Source: Brachionus koreanus (taxonomy: Eukaryota > Rotifera > Eurotatoria > Ploima > Brachionidae). Taken from it: a stretch of DNA of 11,120 nt. The position numbers and the translations under genes were made by a program. Shown in pieces: positions 1-6,407 of the stretch. The DNA is taken from positions 192,609-203,728 of the forward strand of contig PJRA01000034.1 in assembly GCA_016987375.1 (NCBI GenBank). The letters run 5' to 3'. Position 1 is the first letter of the stretch; each line of letters begins with the position of its first letter. The notes beneath the pieces were generated by a model. That model worked only from the letters and a program-made list of their open reading frames with translations, was not told where the DNA came from and ran no database searches.

Positions 1-14
1 CTAGCTCGGTACAG

Positions 15-50
15 AAAACAAATAAACAAATAAATAAATAAATAAATAAT
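15..50 (+). repeat. (AAAT)n / TAAA tract, probable retrotransposon 3' tail
   Basis: This is a short tandem TAAA array, preceded by two slightly diverged AAACAAAT units and by non-AT sequence at the window edge. TAAA arrays elsewhere in the window terminate LINE 3' ends in the same orientation, so this is read as the tail of an element whose body lies left of the window. It could equally be an independent microsatellite. Confidence 0.6.
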
Positions 51-197
51 AGAACATTTAGAGGCGATTTAATACAGATGTTTAAAGTAGATAATTGTCC
101 TGAAGAAATTAACTGGTTCAATAAGACTGTGATCAACGTCACACAGAGTATCAAGCATTTGGAACAATCTACCAAAAGCAGTAGTACTATCAAATGA
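51..197 (+). pseudogene. Non-LTR retrotransposon RT fragment (C-terminal region)
   Basis: The plus frame starting at 51 reads RTFRGDLIQMFKV, then EEINWFNK, and ends at a TGA at 195-197, about 48 codons in all. The RGDLIQMFK...INW pattern is the conserved segment found downstream of the catalytic domain in jockey/CR1-like LINE reverse transcriptases, which carry forms such as RRxRGDLIQMYKI followed by INW. Nothing of the palm domain (no YADD box) is present, because the frame is blocked by a TAA inside the TAAA tract at 39-41. The normal remainder of the C-terminus, with its FTNRVVxxWNxLP-like segment, is also absent after the stop. This is therefore an internal scrap, truncated at both ends and non-functional. 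Base composition is visibly richer in G+C than the flanks, as for the other coding relics here. Family assignment is from memory of motifs; the precise clade is not resolved. Confidence 0.72.
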
Positions 198-372
198 CAT
201 AATCAAATTTAGAAACTAACTTGTCAGACTAAATTTAGAAAGCTATTACAGTGGAGCCTAAAACTCCATTTCACGTGGTCAGTCACAATATAGTTAGTTT
301 TTTTTTTAATATCTTATTAAATTATTGCACAATTTACAAAAGGGTATTGAATTGTTACTTAAAATGTTTATG
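198..372. other. Non-coding stretch after the RT scrap
   Basis: No ORF or element end is recognisable. The only structure is a small hairpin at 252-268, TGGAG and CTCCA around a 7-nt loop, within a slightly G+C-richer patch (about 245-290). That patch could be 3' untranslated sequence of the retrotransposon scrap to its left. A poly-T run follows at about 299-308. Confidence 0.4.
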
Positions 373-495
373 CCCAGTCAAAAAAAATTAAAGACTTTTA
401 GTTTTTTCTTTAAAGATTCGTTAAAAAGTCTCTATAATTTGACAAATTTTGAAGAAAAAATTGAGATATTTTAGAGATAAAAAAAATTATAATAA
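373..495 (+). repeat. Palindromic AT-rich repeat, copy A
   Basis: This copy starts CCCAGTCAAAAAAA and contains the core TTTAAAGATTCGTTAAA, followed by AATTTGACAAATTTTGAA. The same ordered blocks recur in copy B at 678-783, including downstream GAGA and GATAAAAAAA motifs and a closing AATAA. The core is palindromic: GACTTTT at 393-399 pairs with AAAAGTC at 424-430. The blunt CCCAGTC edge is shared with inverted copy C, where it reads GACTGGG at 2364-2370. This suggests a true element boundary on that side. Confidence 0.55.
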
Positions 496-552
496 AAAAA
501 TATTTTTTATTTTTCTTGACTAACTCTAAAATTCTAAAGTTTTATTTGGTAA

Positions 553-590
553 TTTTTTGTTGTCCCGAGAAACTTTAAGGGACAAAAAAT
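553..590. repeat. Inverted repeat / hairpin GTCCC...GGGAC with T/A arms
   Basis: GTCCC (562-566) and GGGAC (579-583) form a perfect 5-bp stem. An outer T6 (553-558) can pair with the A-run at 584-589 across a short bulge. The loop is 12 nt. Its function is unknown; it lies between repeat copies A and B, and could be a terminator-like or foldback remnant. Confidence 0.4.
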
Positions 591-677
591 TTTCAATTTA
601 AATTAAAATTTTAGGTTATCCCTTTAGTAGGCTAAATTAATTAAATATTAAGTATTTTATAACTTTAAGCAACTTTA

Positions 678-783
678 TCAAAAAAAATTTTAGATATTTT
701 TTAAAGATTCTTTAAAAAATCTTTTTAATTTGACAAATTTTGAAAAAAAGAGACATGCCAAAGATAAAAAAAGAATTTAATAA
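678..783 (+). repeat. Palindromic AT-rich repeat, copy B
   Basis: This is the second direct copy of the unit at 373-495, with cores about 291 bp apart. Positions 696-720 form a perfect odd palindrome: 12 bases, a central T, then the reverse complement of the 12, with core TTTAAAGATTCTTTAAA. Downstream it shares AATTTGACAAATTTTGAA with copy A. It lacks the CCCAG edge seen in copies A and C, so its left boundary is uncertain. Confidence 0.55.
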
Positions 784-1261
784 TTTTCGGATAAAATCGT
801 TTTGAATAATTTTATTTATTATAAAACTTTTTCCAGTATTTACATAGTATTTTATTCTATTGAGCCTTTTTTGATTGGAATATTTGATTAATAATTACTA
901 TCCTATTAGTTAAATTAAAAAGAGATTACAATTCTTACTTAATTGATTAATAACTTTGATAGAAGGATTTTTTATGCTATATTGTTTGCTTAGGATTGTT
1001 AATATTAGCTTTTATTATTGAAAGGTGACAATCCTTTTTAGATTTTTCAAAATAAAGTTTAAACGTACGCTTTAAGAGTTCAAAAGTTCAAAATTAATAA
1101 AATATAGCAAGCTATTACTTTTATGCTTTTCTTTTTCTAACTAACTTTTTCTAACTGTGCTGTAAATTTCTTTTCTAAAATTTGAAAAAAATTTAAAAGC
1201 TAAACTCAATCTAAATTAACTTTTTTGTAATTTTGCAACATTGTGCGACATCAAGAATTAA
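784..1261. other. AT-rich non-coding stretch
   Basis: No coding potential is seen in any frame. It contains one inverted repeat, GGATTGT at 993-999 against ACAATCC at 1028-1034, separated by 28 nt. A short tandem GAGTTCAAAAGTTCAAAA occurs near 1076-1093. Otherwise I see nothing. Confidence 0.5.
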
Positions 1262-1340
1262 TCATGTGGCTGAAAGGAAGGACTTAGTCTCAATTCCAAC
1301 CGGCCAAGGCTTCGCCTAAATTATATTTTAAATAAATAAA
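1262..1340 (+). mobile_element. LINE 3' terminus, copy 1 (TAAA-tailed)
   Basis: This 79-bp segment matches 1773-1851 with 6 mismatches and no gaps, and both end in TTTTAAATAAATAAA. In the frame starting at ATG 1264 it reads MWLKGRT, a TAG stop at 1285-1287, then SQFQPAKASPKLYFK and TAA. This is the same peptide end as copy 2 with one nonsense change. It is interpreted as the extreme C-terminus of a LINE ORF2 plus tail, severely 5'-truncated. A hairpin AGGC-TTC-GCCT lies at 1307-1317, just before the tail. Upstream sequence is unrelated to that of copy 2, as expected for independently truncated insertions. Clade assignment is not possible from so little sequence. Confidence 0.7.
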
Positions 1341-1772
1341 TTTTTCTAACTGAAAACATTTTATATTCAACAAAATTCTATCTTTTAAGATAATTATTTA
1401 ATTAATTTAAATTTTAAATTAGCATATTAAATAAAATTTTTCATAAATTTTGTCTCCTCTTATTATCATCCTAATGATGACATCTAATGTTTATTAAAAC
1501 TTGAGTATCAACAGAATGAACAGGATAATGAATCAACAGGTAGTAGTTAAGAACCAAGCATGCTTTTCGTATAAATTGATTTCTTAAGATTGTATTTTAA
1601 CTATTCAATTTTTCCTCTTAATTTTTTCATAATTAGTTTTTTCTTTTTTTTTTTTAAATTTTTTATGCTATTTATTCAAATCATTTTGCTAAAATTCACA
1701 GCTAAATATAAAATTCAGCTCTAATCTAACCAAACATTCTCTCAAAACAAGTTTTGTTATTCAAAAATATTT
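1341..1772. other. AT-rich spacer between the two LINE 3' copies
   Basis: I see no gene. The stretch at 1441-1570 is less AT-biased (it includes TGAGTATCAACAGAATGAAC) but carries no long frame and no motif I recognise. The open frame that runs into copy 2 begins after a stop at 1727-1729. Confidence 0.45.
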
Positions 1773-1851
1773 TCATGTGGCTGAAAGAAAGGACTAAGTC
1801 TCCATTCCAACCAGCCAAGGCTCTGCCTAAATTATATTTTAAATAAATAAA
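1773..1851 (+). mobile_element. LINE 3' terminus, copy 2 (TAAA-tailed, short ORF end intact)
   Basis: This is the partner of 1262-1340. From 1775 the frame is uninterrupted for 23 codons: MWLKERTKSPF, then QPAKALPKLYFK. The TAA stop at 1844-1846 lies inside the TAAATAAATAAA tail itself. The differences from copy 1 are E/G, K/stop, P/Q, a synonymous proline change and L/S. The hairpin AGGC-TCT-GCCT (1818-1828) keeps its stem while two loop bases differ from copy 1. It reads as the last codons of a LINE ORF2 plus poly(TAAA) tail, 5'-truncated and dead. The frame is open back to 1730 but that upstream part has no recognised homology. Confidence 0.72.
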
Positions 1852-2016
1852 ATTAAAATTGTATTGTTTATTATAAATATTGTGAAAAATTGATTTTTAT
1901 CTTTTAAATAAAAAAATAGTGATTTTGACACTACTAATTTATTATTAAATATCTTTAAAGATAAATCTGATAAATGAAAATGAAAATCATCCTAGAAGAA
2001 AGACAATATATAAAAT

Positions 2017-2169
2017 ATGGCAGCCAAAGCAAGAGATAGGATAAAGCTTGAAATCAAGCTTAATAAAGAAGAAAACAAAGATGGAACGATGGAGTCAATT
2101 AGGTATCTTTTTAGAGAATCGAGTGAGAAAAACAGAAAAATCCTAGAACTACTACTCAAATCATATTAA
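2017..2169 (+). pseudogene. Non-LTR retrotransposon ORF2 C-terminal fragment
   Basis: A 50-codon plus-strand frame reads MAAKARDRIKLEIKLNKEE, then ESIRYLFRESSEKNRKILEL and a final LLKSY before TAA. It is lysine/glutamate-rich and looks like real coding sequence, unlike the Phe/Lys/Asn-biased random frames around it. The short UTR that follows ends in an (AAT)10 tail, so the simplest reading is the end of a LINE ORF2, where C-termini with IRYLL-like segments are common. A neighbouring frame just upstream (about 1982-2041) is also open and reads through IYKIWQPKQEIG. That suggests a frameshift joined the two, with the 'start' ATG being accidental. Only the 3' extremity survives. Other possibilities are a host exon end or a short gene, which I consider less likely given the tail. 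Confidence 0.6.
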
Positions 2170-2211
2170 AATAGATTTTACTTTTTTTTAGCATCGCCCA
2201 TGAGGTGTTTT

Positions 2212-2246
<35 letters not shown>
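2170..2246 (+). mobile_element. LINE 3' UTR with (AAT)10 tail
   Basis: The stretch starts directly after the ORF stop. It contains a T-rich linker, the GC-richer block GCATCGCCCATGAGGTG (2191-2207), then TTTTCTG and ten perfect AAT units (2215-2244). Blocks of the form GCxxCGCCCxTGAGGTG followed by AAT repeats are, from memory, a common 3' end of CR1/jockey-type LINEs in invertebrates. The tail differs from the TAAA tails nearby, so this is a different LINE family. Confidence 0.6.
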
Positions 2247-2247
<1 letters not shown>

Positions 2248-2299
2248 GATAAATCTATATCGAATTTAAGATCAATTATTAAAGATTTTTCTTTAAAGA

Positions 2300-2370
2300 A
2301 GTTATAAAGAAAAAGCGTCCAGAAAACTTTAAAGAATCTTTAAAATTTCTTCAAAATTTTTTTGACTGGG
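2300..2370 (-). repeat. Palindromic AT-rich repeat, copy C (inverted, partial)
   Basis: On the minus strand from 2370 this reads CCCAGTCAAAAAAATTTTG, then TTTTAAAGATTCTTTAAAG. This matches the first 45-50 bp of copies A and B. The downstream half (the TTTGACAAATTTTG block) is not found. The CCCAGTC edge is the same as in copy A but inverted. The motif GTTTA occurs 2 bp outside both edges (366-370 and 2373-2377). See the findings for the possible transposon reading. Confidence 0.5.
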
Positions 2371-3066
2371 TGGTTTACTTGAATTTACTTTGAATTAAAC
2401 CTTTCACGATAGCATTTTCTCTAAAAAAAATTCTTTAATCCCCAAAGTAATCTTTTATCTTCAGAACAATTTTTCGATCACTGACATAATTTAGTCTTTC
2501 AACTTGTTGTTTTATGCTTTGCTTCCAATATTAAACATAAACCAAAATAAGAATGTGCAAACCATCTTATTTTTAGTACTAACAATTAAAAGTTAATCAG
2601 GCAATTAGCGGCAAAGGTTATTCTAAAAAACTAGCTAGCTTAAGCAAAAATTTTACTCAGCCTCCCAGGGAAATGGCACTTCATAAACCTAACTAAATTG
2701 TACATATTTCTCTTTTTTAGTATTTAAAATAAAGGCCAATAAGTGTCGGCCAAACAAACACTCTCTGCTTAAAGCACAATTTCTTCTTAGTTAGTAGTTC
2801 ATTTAGCTTAAAACCTGTCCACTATGTGACTAATTTAGACCAAATTTTAAAAATTAAATTAACAATTTAACAAAATTTTATATCATGAAAATTTTTTTTT
2901 TTTCAAATAACAAATTCCAGACGCGCTTAGCACAGAGTATTTGAAAAATTGCGAACGCGATTTTAAAAATTAATTGGCATTTATTTATTTAACTTTTATA
3001 TGTACTAATAACTTAGAGTATTATTTTTGTATTTAAGACAAATTTTAGTTAGGCTAAATTTAAAGT
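2371..3066. other. Non-coding stretch without recognised element
   Basis: No gene is supported. A somewhat less AT-biased patch at 2595-2770 contains CTCAGCCTCCCAGGG and a short direct repeat of GGCCAA (GGCCAATAAGTGTCGGCCAA). It also has a splice-acceptor-like TTTCTCTTTTTTAG at 2707-2720. No open frame continues from that acceptor for a useful length. I treat it as undetermined. Confidence 0.4.
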
Positions 3067-3121
3067 CTAAGATTGAATCTTGCAGCCATTTACTCGAATT
3101 TAAATAAATAAATAAATAAAA
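3067..3121 (+). mobile_element. TAAA-tailed segment, possible LINE 3' end
   Basis: A GC-richer block with TTGCAGCCATTTACTCGAA precedes five or more TAAA units at 3101-3120. The arrangement, a unique block followed by a TAAA array in plus orientation, copies that of the two LINE ends at 1262-1340 and 1773-1851, but the block is a different sequence. Without a coding remnant this rests on layout only, and a plain microsatellite is possible. Confidence 0.4.
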
Positions 3122-3730
3122 ATTTTACTCTTATTTTATTTTCAAATTTTCAATTGATTTTTTTTTGATTTATTAACTTGTTGCCTTTGTTTAAAGGTCT
3201 AAGGCTAAAAATACACAGTGCTTAAACCCTAGTCTTGACATCACTCAAAGTACTTATTATTTGTCAACTTAACTTTTAACATTTTTTGATTTTCCATACA
3301 AACCATCATGTTCTCTAATTAGATTGAACTCCAATAAAACATTTTAAAGCAATGTTTTTTTTTATATGTTGATACCACACAAGAACTCTAAACAAACTTG
3401 TACAATATTATACATACACATCTTAGACTTTAATGAAACATTACTAAAGCATCGTTCTATCAAACAGAAATTATTCACAATTTAAGACGCGGGTTAAACC
3501 ATTGCCACAATTTGTTTGTGCATGAATCTGCATGCATAGAATTTTTGCAAACACCCAAAATTAAGTTTAAAAACTTAAGACAAAAAATTGTGACTGTTTT
3601 GACTTGCCTTAAAACTTGTGACATATAAAAAAGTCTGGTGAACAGATGAAAGCAAGAATCAAATAGGAAACAAGAATATCTGTTTGTTCTACAAGAATGG
3701 TTGATCTCAAGACAATACTAGCCATGTTGC
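3122..3730. other. AT-rich stretch, no gene
   Basis: No convincing frame is seen on either strand. A 66-codon minus-strand frame at 3609-3809 runs across the boundary of the inverted-repeat element that starts at 3741. Its composition is ordinary, so it is not taken as a gene. GCATGAATCTGCATGCAT near 3520-3537 is a small imperfect repeat. Confidence 0.45.
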
Positions 3731-3740
3731 ATAAATAGAA
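3731..3740 (+). repeat. Flanking direct repeat (left), candidate target-site duplication
   Basis: ATAAATAGAA lies one base outside the left inverted repeat. The identical 10-mer lies one base outside the right inverted repeat at 3979-3988. Confidence 0.65.
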
Positions 3741-3978
3741 CTTAACACTCAAAAACCGGATGACTTTTTTGACTCTTTTATTTAAATCGTTTTTAATACT
3801 TTTTTTCAATGAAAATAAAATTATTTTATAGAAAAAATTAAATAATTTTATAAAATTTTTGATTAAAGATATGATTGAAAAAAAAATTTAAAAAAATGAT
3901 TAAATTTATAGAATAAAAAACAAATAAAGGAAGTTACAAAAGGGGTTCAAAAGACCCCTCCGGTTTTTGAGTGTTAAA
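3741..3978. mobile_element. MITE-like element with 19-bp perfect terminal inverted repeats
   Basis: The left end TTAACACTCAAAAACCGGA (3742-3760) is the exact reverse complement of 3959-3977. Imperfect pairing continues about 15 bp inward (9 of 15). The 238-bp unit is non-coding, with an AT-rich centre. Near its right end it has a second hairpin, AGGGGT and ACCCCT at 3941-3959 around a 7-nt loop. The 10-bp direct repeats ATAAATAGAA flank it symmetrically, one base out on each side, which fits a 9-11-bp target duplication of the Mutator type. The alternative is a TTAA-inserting element (piggyBac-like), with TTAA as the duplication and CACTCAAAAACCGGA as the terminal repeat. The two readings differ only in where the boundary is drawn. 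It carries no transposase, so it would be a non-autonomous passenger. Confidence 0.8.
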
Positions 3979-3988
3979 ATAAATAGAA
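3979..3988 (+). repeat. Flanking direct repeat (right), candidate target-site duplication
   Basis: This is the second copy of ATAAATAGAA, identical to 3731-3740. Together they bracket the inverted-repeat element. Confidence 0.65.
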
Positions 3989-4690
3989 ATTAAAATATCT
4001 TTATAAATTGATTTTGAAGCGTCACGCTATTTGATCTTTAAATTATAAAAAAAACATGTTAATAAATATCCTTAAAATAAGAAAATGTAAAGAAAGTAAA
4101 TATTGCCTATTTTACTTTATTGACTGCAGCTTAAACCACTCTTACTGAGAACAGTACAATGTATAAATAAACAGTTTATCTTAGAGCAAAATATTTCTCG
4201 AGTCAAAAGACTTTTTTACTTTTCTATTTTTTGTTTGAGAACACCTTTAAAATTTGCCACCTAAAACAAAATAATCCGAAAAAATATTTGTATACAAATA
4301 TAATTTTTTTTTCTAAAAAACTTATTTTATAAAAATTAAACTTTGAAAATTTTAGAATTTTTTTGTAAATAAAAAATATTATTAAAATGTTAGATTTTGT
4401 TTAAAAAGAAAAAATTGAATCCTGTCTAGTTTTTATCGAAAAAAATCACATTACATCAAGCCTGAATAAATTGTATTCACACATTGATCAGAAATGGTTC
4501 TAAAATTAAAAAAATGACCATGTGACTCATTTTTTTTACGTCAATCTTGTCTTAAACAAAAACTAAACAAACTGAATAATGTCATTATAGAAAATATTTG
4601 CAATTAAAACATTTTTAAATAAAATGAAAGAAAATAAAAATTAATATTTTATTTGCCATGTAGCATTGGCCAAAAGTGACATAAAACATA
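3989..4690. other. AT-rich stretch, nothing recognised
   Basis: Homopolymer runs and short AT repeats fill this stretch. No frame of useful length, element end or hairpin with a G+C-containing stem was found. Confidence 0.5.
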
Positions 4691-4692
4691 TG

Positions 4693-4731
4693 CAATTGAG
4701 ACTTGTCTGAGTGCTTAATGACTCTCAATCG
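4693..4731. repeat. Inverted repeat ATTGAGA...TCTCAAT
   Basis: ATTGAGA (4695-4701) and TCTCAAT (4723-4729) form a perfect 7-bp stem. It extends to 9 positions with one mismatch and has a 21-nt loop. It sits just before a GC-richer block (GAGCCCGGCACCGATAG, 4731-4747) that I cannot assign. A decayed repeat end is possible. Confidence 0.35.
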
Positions 4732-4747
4732 AGCCCGGCACCGATAG

Positions 4748-5033
4748 TCCTTAGAAAACAAAAAGACTCAACATATCTTAATAAGCTAAATTCTATATAT
4801 GCAAAGTAATTTAATTAGGGCTAATTGGATGGCTCAATTTTATCAAATTAATCGAGCGTCTAATTGACGTCATTATAACAGGGTCGTGCCAATTAAACTA
4901 AAATCTTTTTTTTTTTTAACAACAACAAAAAATTAAAGAAATGACATCAATATGATTAATGCCAAAGGCTGTGTAGCTCTTAGAAAGTATTGGTAATGTG
5001 AAAATGGATCTCGAAGACATCTACTAGCTTGTT
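4748..5033. other. Mixed-composition non-coding stretch
   Basis: This stretch is less AT-biased than its surroundings. It includes a GACGTC palindrome near 4866-4871 and the block CAGGGTCGTGCCAATTAAAC (4879-4898). I see no frame and no terminal repeats. It may be an unrecognised old repeat. Confidence 0.35.
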
Positions 5034-5060
5034 TGCTTGGCTAGTTAATTTAGTCAAGCA
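5034..5060. repeat. Hairpin TGCTTGGCTA / TAGTCAAGCA
   Basis: Ten-base arms at 5034-5043 and 5051-5060 pair across a 7-nt loop (GTTAATT). Nine positions are Watson-Crick and one is a G.U wobble. This is a compact hairpin of unknown role. Confidence 0.5.
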
Positions 5061-5348
5061 TCTATTTTGAATAACAATCTATTTAGTTTGGCTCAACAAT
5101 TGAATATCTTATAATTAACGAGCTCATTTTGCACAATGAATTATATCAAGACCAAATATATTACTTTCAAAGTAATTATAAAAATAATAAATAAATATAT
5201 TCAAAGAAAAGATCAATTTTATGATTTATCGATTCATGAACTTAAAATTGAAATTCATAAATTAACTTTTTTTTTTAATATTCTAGCTATTCTTTGTTGC
5301 AAATCTAAAGGAATTGTTTAGATAAGTAACGAATATGTTTTTGTTTAG

Positions 5349-5392
5349 TATACATACATACATATGTGTGTGTGTGTGTTAGTGTTTGTGTA
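5349..5392 (+). repeat. Compound microsatellite (ATAC)n(TG)n
   Basis: Three to four ATAC units lead directly into about eight TG units at 5364-5379, then a degenerate TG-rich end. The two halves are near-complementary, so the tract can fold back on itself. Confidence 0.8.
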
Positions 5393-5437
5393 TGAGAGTT
5401 ACAGTTAATCGTTTGCAATAAAATACTTGAACTAGTT

Positions 5438-5476
5438 TACGACTATGGACGCTAAAGGCTATGTCCAAGGGTCGTA
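5438..5476. repeat. Hairpin TACGAC...GTCGTA
   Basis: TACGAC (5438-5443) pairs with GTCGTA (5471-5476), and the inner GGAC (5447-5450) pairs with GTCC (5463-5466). The arms are separated by short unequal bulges, with a loop of about 12 nt containing GCTAAAGGCTAT. This is one of the most G+C-rich stretches in the area. It may be a structured RNA or a fragment of a transposon UTR. AGGGTCGT also occurs at 4881-4888. Confidence 0.45.
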
Positions 5477-5727
5477 CACGACAACATATATTTTGAGAGG
5501 AAAAAACAATTTTAATTAGGTTAAACTAGAAAAGAATTTTTATTAAAAAATTGTAACAAAACAACAACTACGAGAAAATTTTTTCTTTCTCTCGCTCTCT
5601 CTATGCCTTTTTATGTTTGTTGTCGAAACTAAATATTTGGGCATATTTTTGTTATTGTTTCCTAATCACAAATCGATACAGTTTATCTATATTTAATTAA
5701 CAATTGATATTTCCTATTTGAGATTTT
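5477..5727. other. Non-coding stretch with TC-rich tract
   Basis: The stretch contains a short pyrimidine-rich run, TTTCTTTCTCTCGCTCTCTC (5582-5601). Nothing else was recognised. Confidence 0.45.
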
Positions 5728-5808
5728 GTTTGACCTTGATTACGTGACTAGATAGGCAAAAGACTGAGCCGTCTGGGTCCAATTTTTCTCACACGATCAA
5801 GGTTAAGT
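5728..5808. repeat. Imperfect foldback of about 80 nt
   Basis: The outer stem TTGACCTTGATT (5730-5741) pairs with GATCAAGGTTAA (5795-5806) over 12 consecutive positions, counting two G.U wobbles. Pairing continues imperfectly inward and closes with AGAC against GTCT around the loop TGAGCC (about 5765-5770). Overall roughly 24 of 33 inner positions can pair. The size and layout fit either a small foldback MITE or a precursor-microRNA-like hairpin. Nothing in the sequence distinguishes these, and no flanking direct repeat was found. Confidence 0.5.
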
Positions 5809-6388
5809 GGTCTGACGTTTAATGTGTATAATCAAAAATGTAAATCAGACATAAACTACTTTTTTGAATTCAAAAAATTATTTTATTGTTTGGACCAAAA
5901 TGAATTAAAATTGACCATAATTAAGTCACTTTAATTTTATTCGGTTTGATTAAGCTTATCATTAGCAACAATAATTTCATAGAATTTTTTGGTGTCTACA
6001 TGCTCACTGACTGCAAAATTTAAATTAGTTTTTTTTTTCTCATTTTGATAATGATTTATTATTTATAGCTTTTGGTTCAATTAACAAAAGAATATTTTTT
6101 AACTATGCTGAATCAATTTAGAATTAATTTGAATTTTATTTTAAATTTTTTTGTTAAATTTTTTATTTACAAGAAAAAGAAAAAAAATAACCACGAACAA
6201 TTGCTCTATTCATTGTTTGAACTTGACTTTTTTAAATTTTTAAATAAAAATTTTCTTTTTTTATAACTAAATTAAATTAATTCAAAAAGATTAATAAAAA
6301 AATTTAACTTATCAATTCAATTCAAATTTTTCTTCAGTCTTGACTTCACATAATATTAAAATTGAAATTTAGTAAAAAAAAAAAAAAA
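5809..6388. other. AT-rich stretch, no gene
   Basis: A 64-codon frame at 6072-6266 is made almost wholly of Phe, Leu, Lys and Asn, as expected from random AT-rich DNA, and is not called. A 15-base A-run lies at 6374-6388, immediately before the 19-bp direct repeat. Confidence 0.5.
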
Positions 6389-6407
6389 TAAAAAATTCAA
6401 ATACATT
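6389..6407 (+). repeat. 19-bp direct repeat flanking RT relic (copy 1)
   Basis: TAAAAAATTCAAATACATT occurs here and, perfectly, at 6863-6881, bracketing the RT relic. This copy overlaps the last codons and stop of the RT frame. If it is a target-site duplication, the last few residues of that frame are host sequence. Confidence 0.6.

Noticed and set aside
366..2377. GTTTA on both sides of the CCCAGTC edges as a firm 5-bp target-site duplication
   Set aside because: It is too short, offset by 2 bp and composed of common AT-rich bases. It is kept only as a hint in the finding on the palindromic repeat family.
2707..2720. Splice-acceptor-like polypyrimidine-AG before a less AT-biased patch
   Set aside because: T-rich tracts followed by AG are frequent at this composition, and no open frame or matching donor supports an exon.
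3609..3809. 66-codon minus-strand frame
   Set aside because: It crosses the left boundary of the inverted-repeat element at 3741, has no recognisable domain, and its composition matches the AT background.
5136..5321. 61-codon plus-strand frame starting with ATG
   Set aside because: It is Ile/Lys/Phe-rich random-looking peptide with no neighbouring exon or motif, and its length is within chance expectation.
6072..6266. 64-codon plus-strand frame
   Set aside because: It consists almost entirely of Phe, Leu, Lys and Asn codons produced by T- and A-runs.
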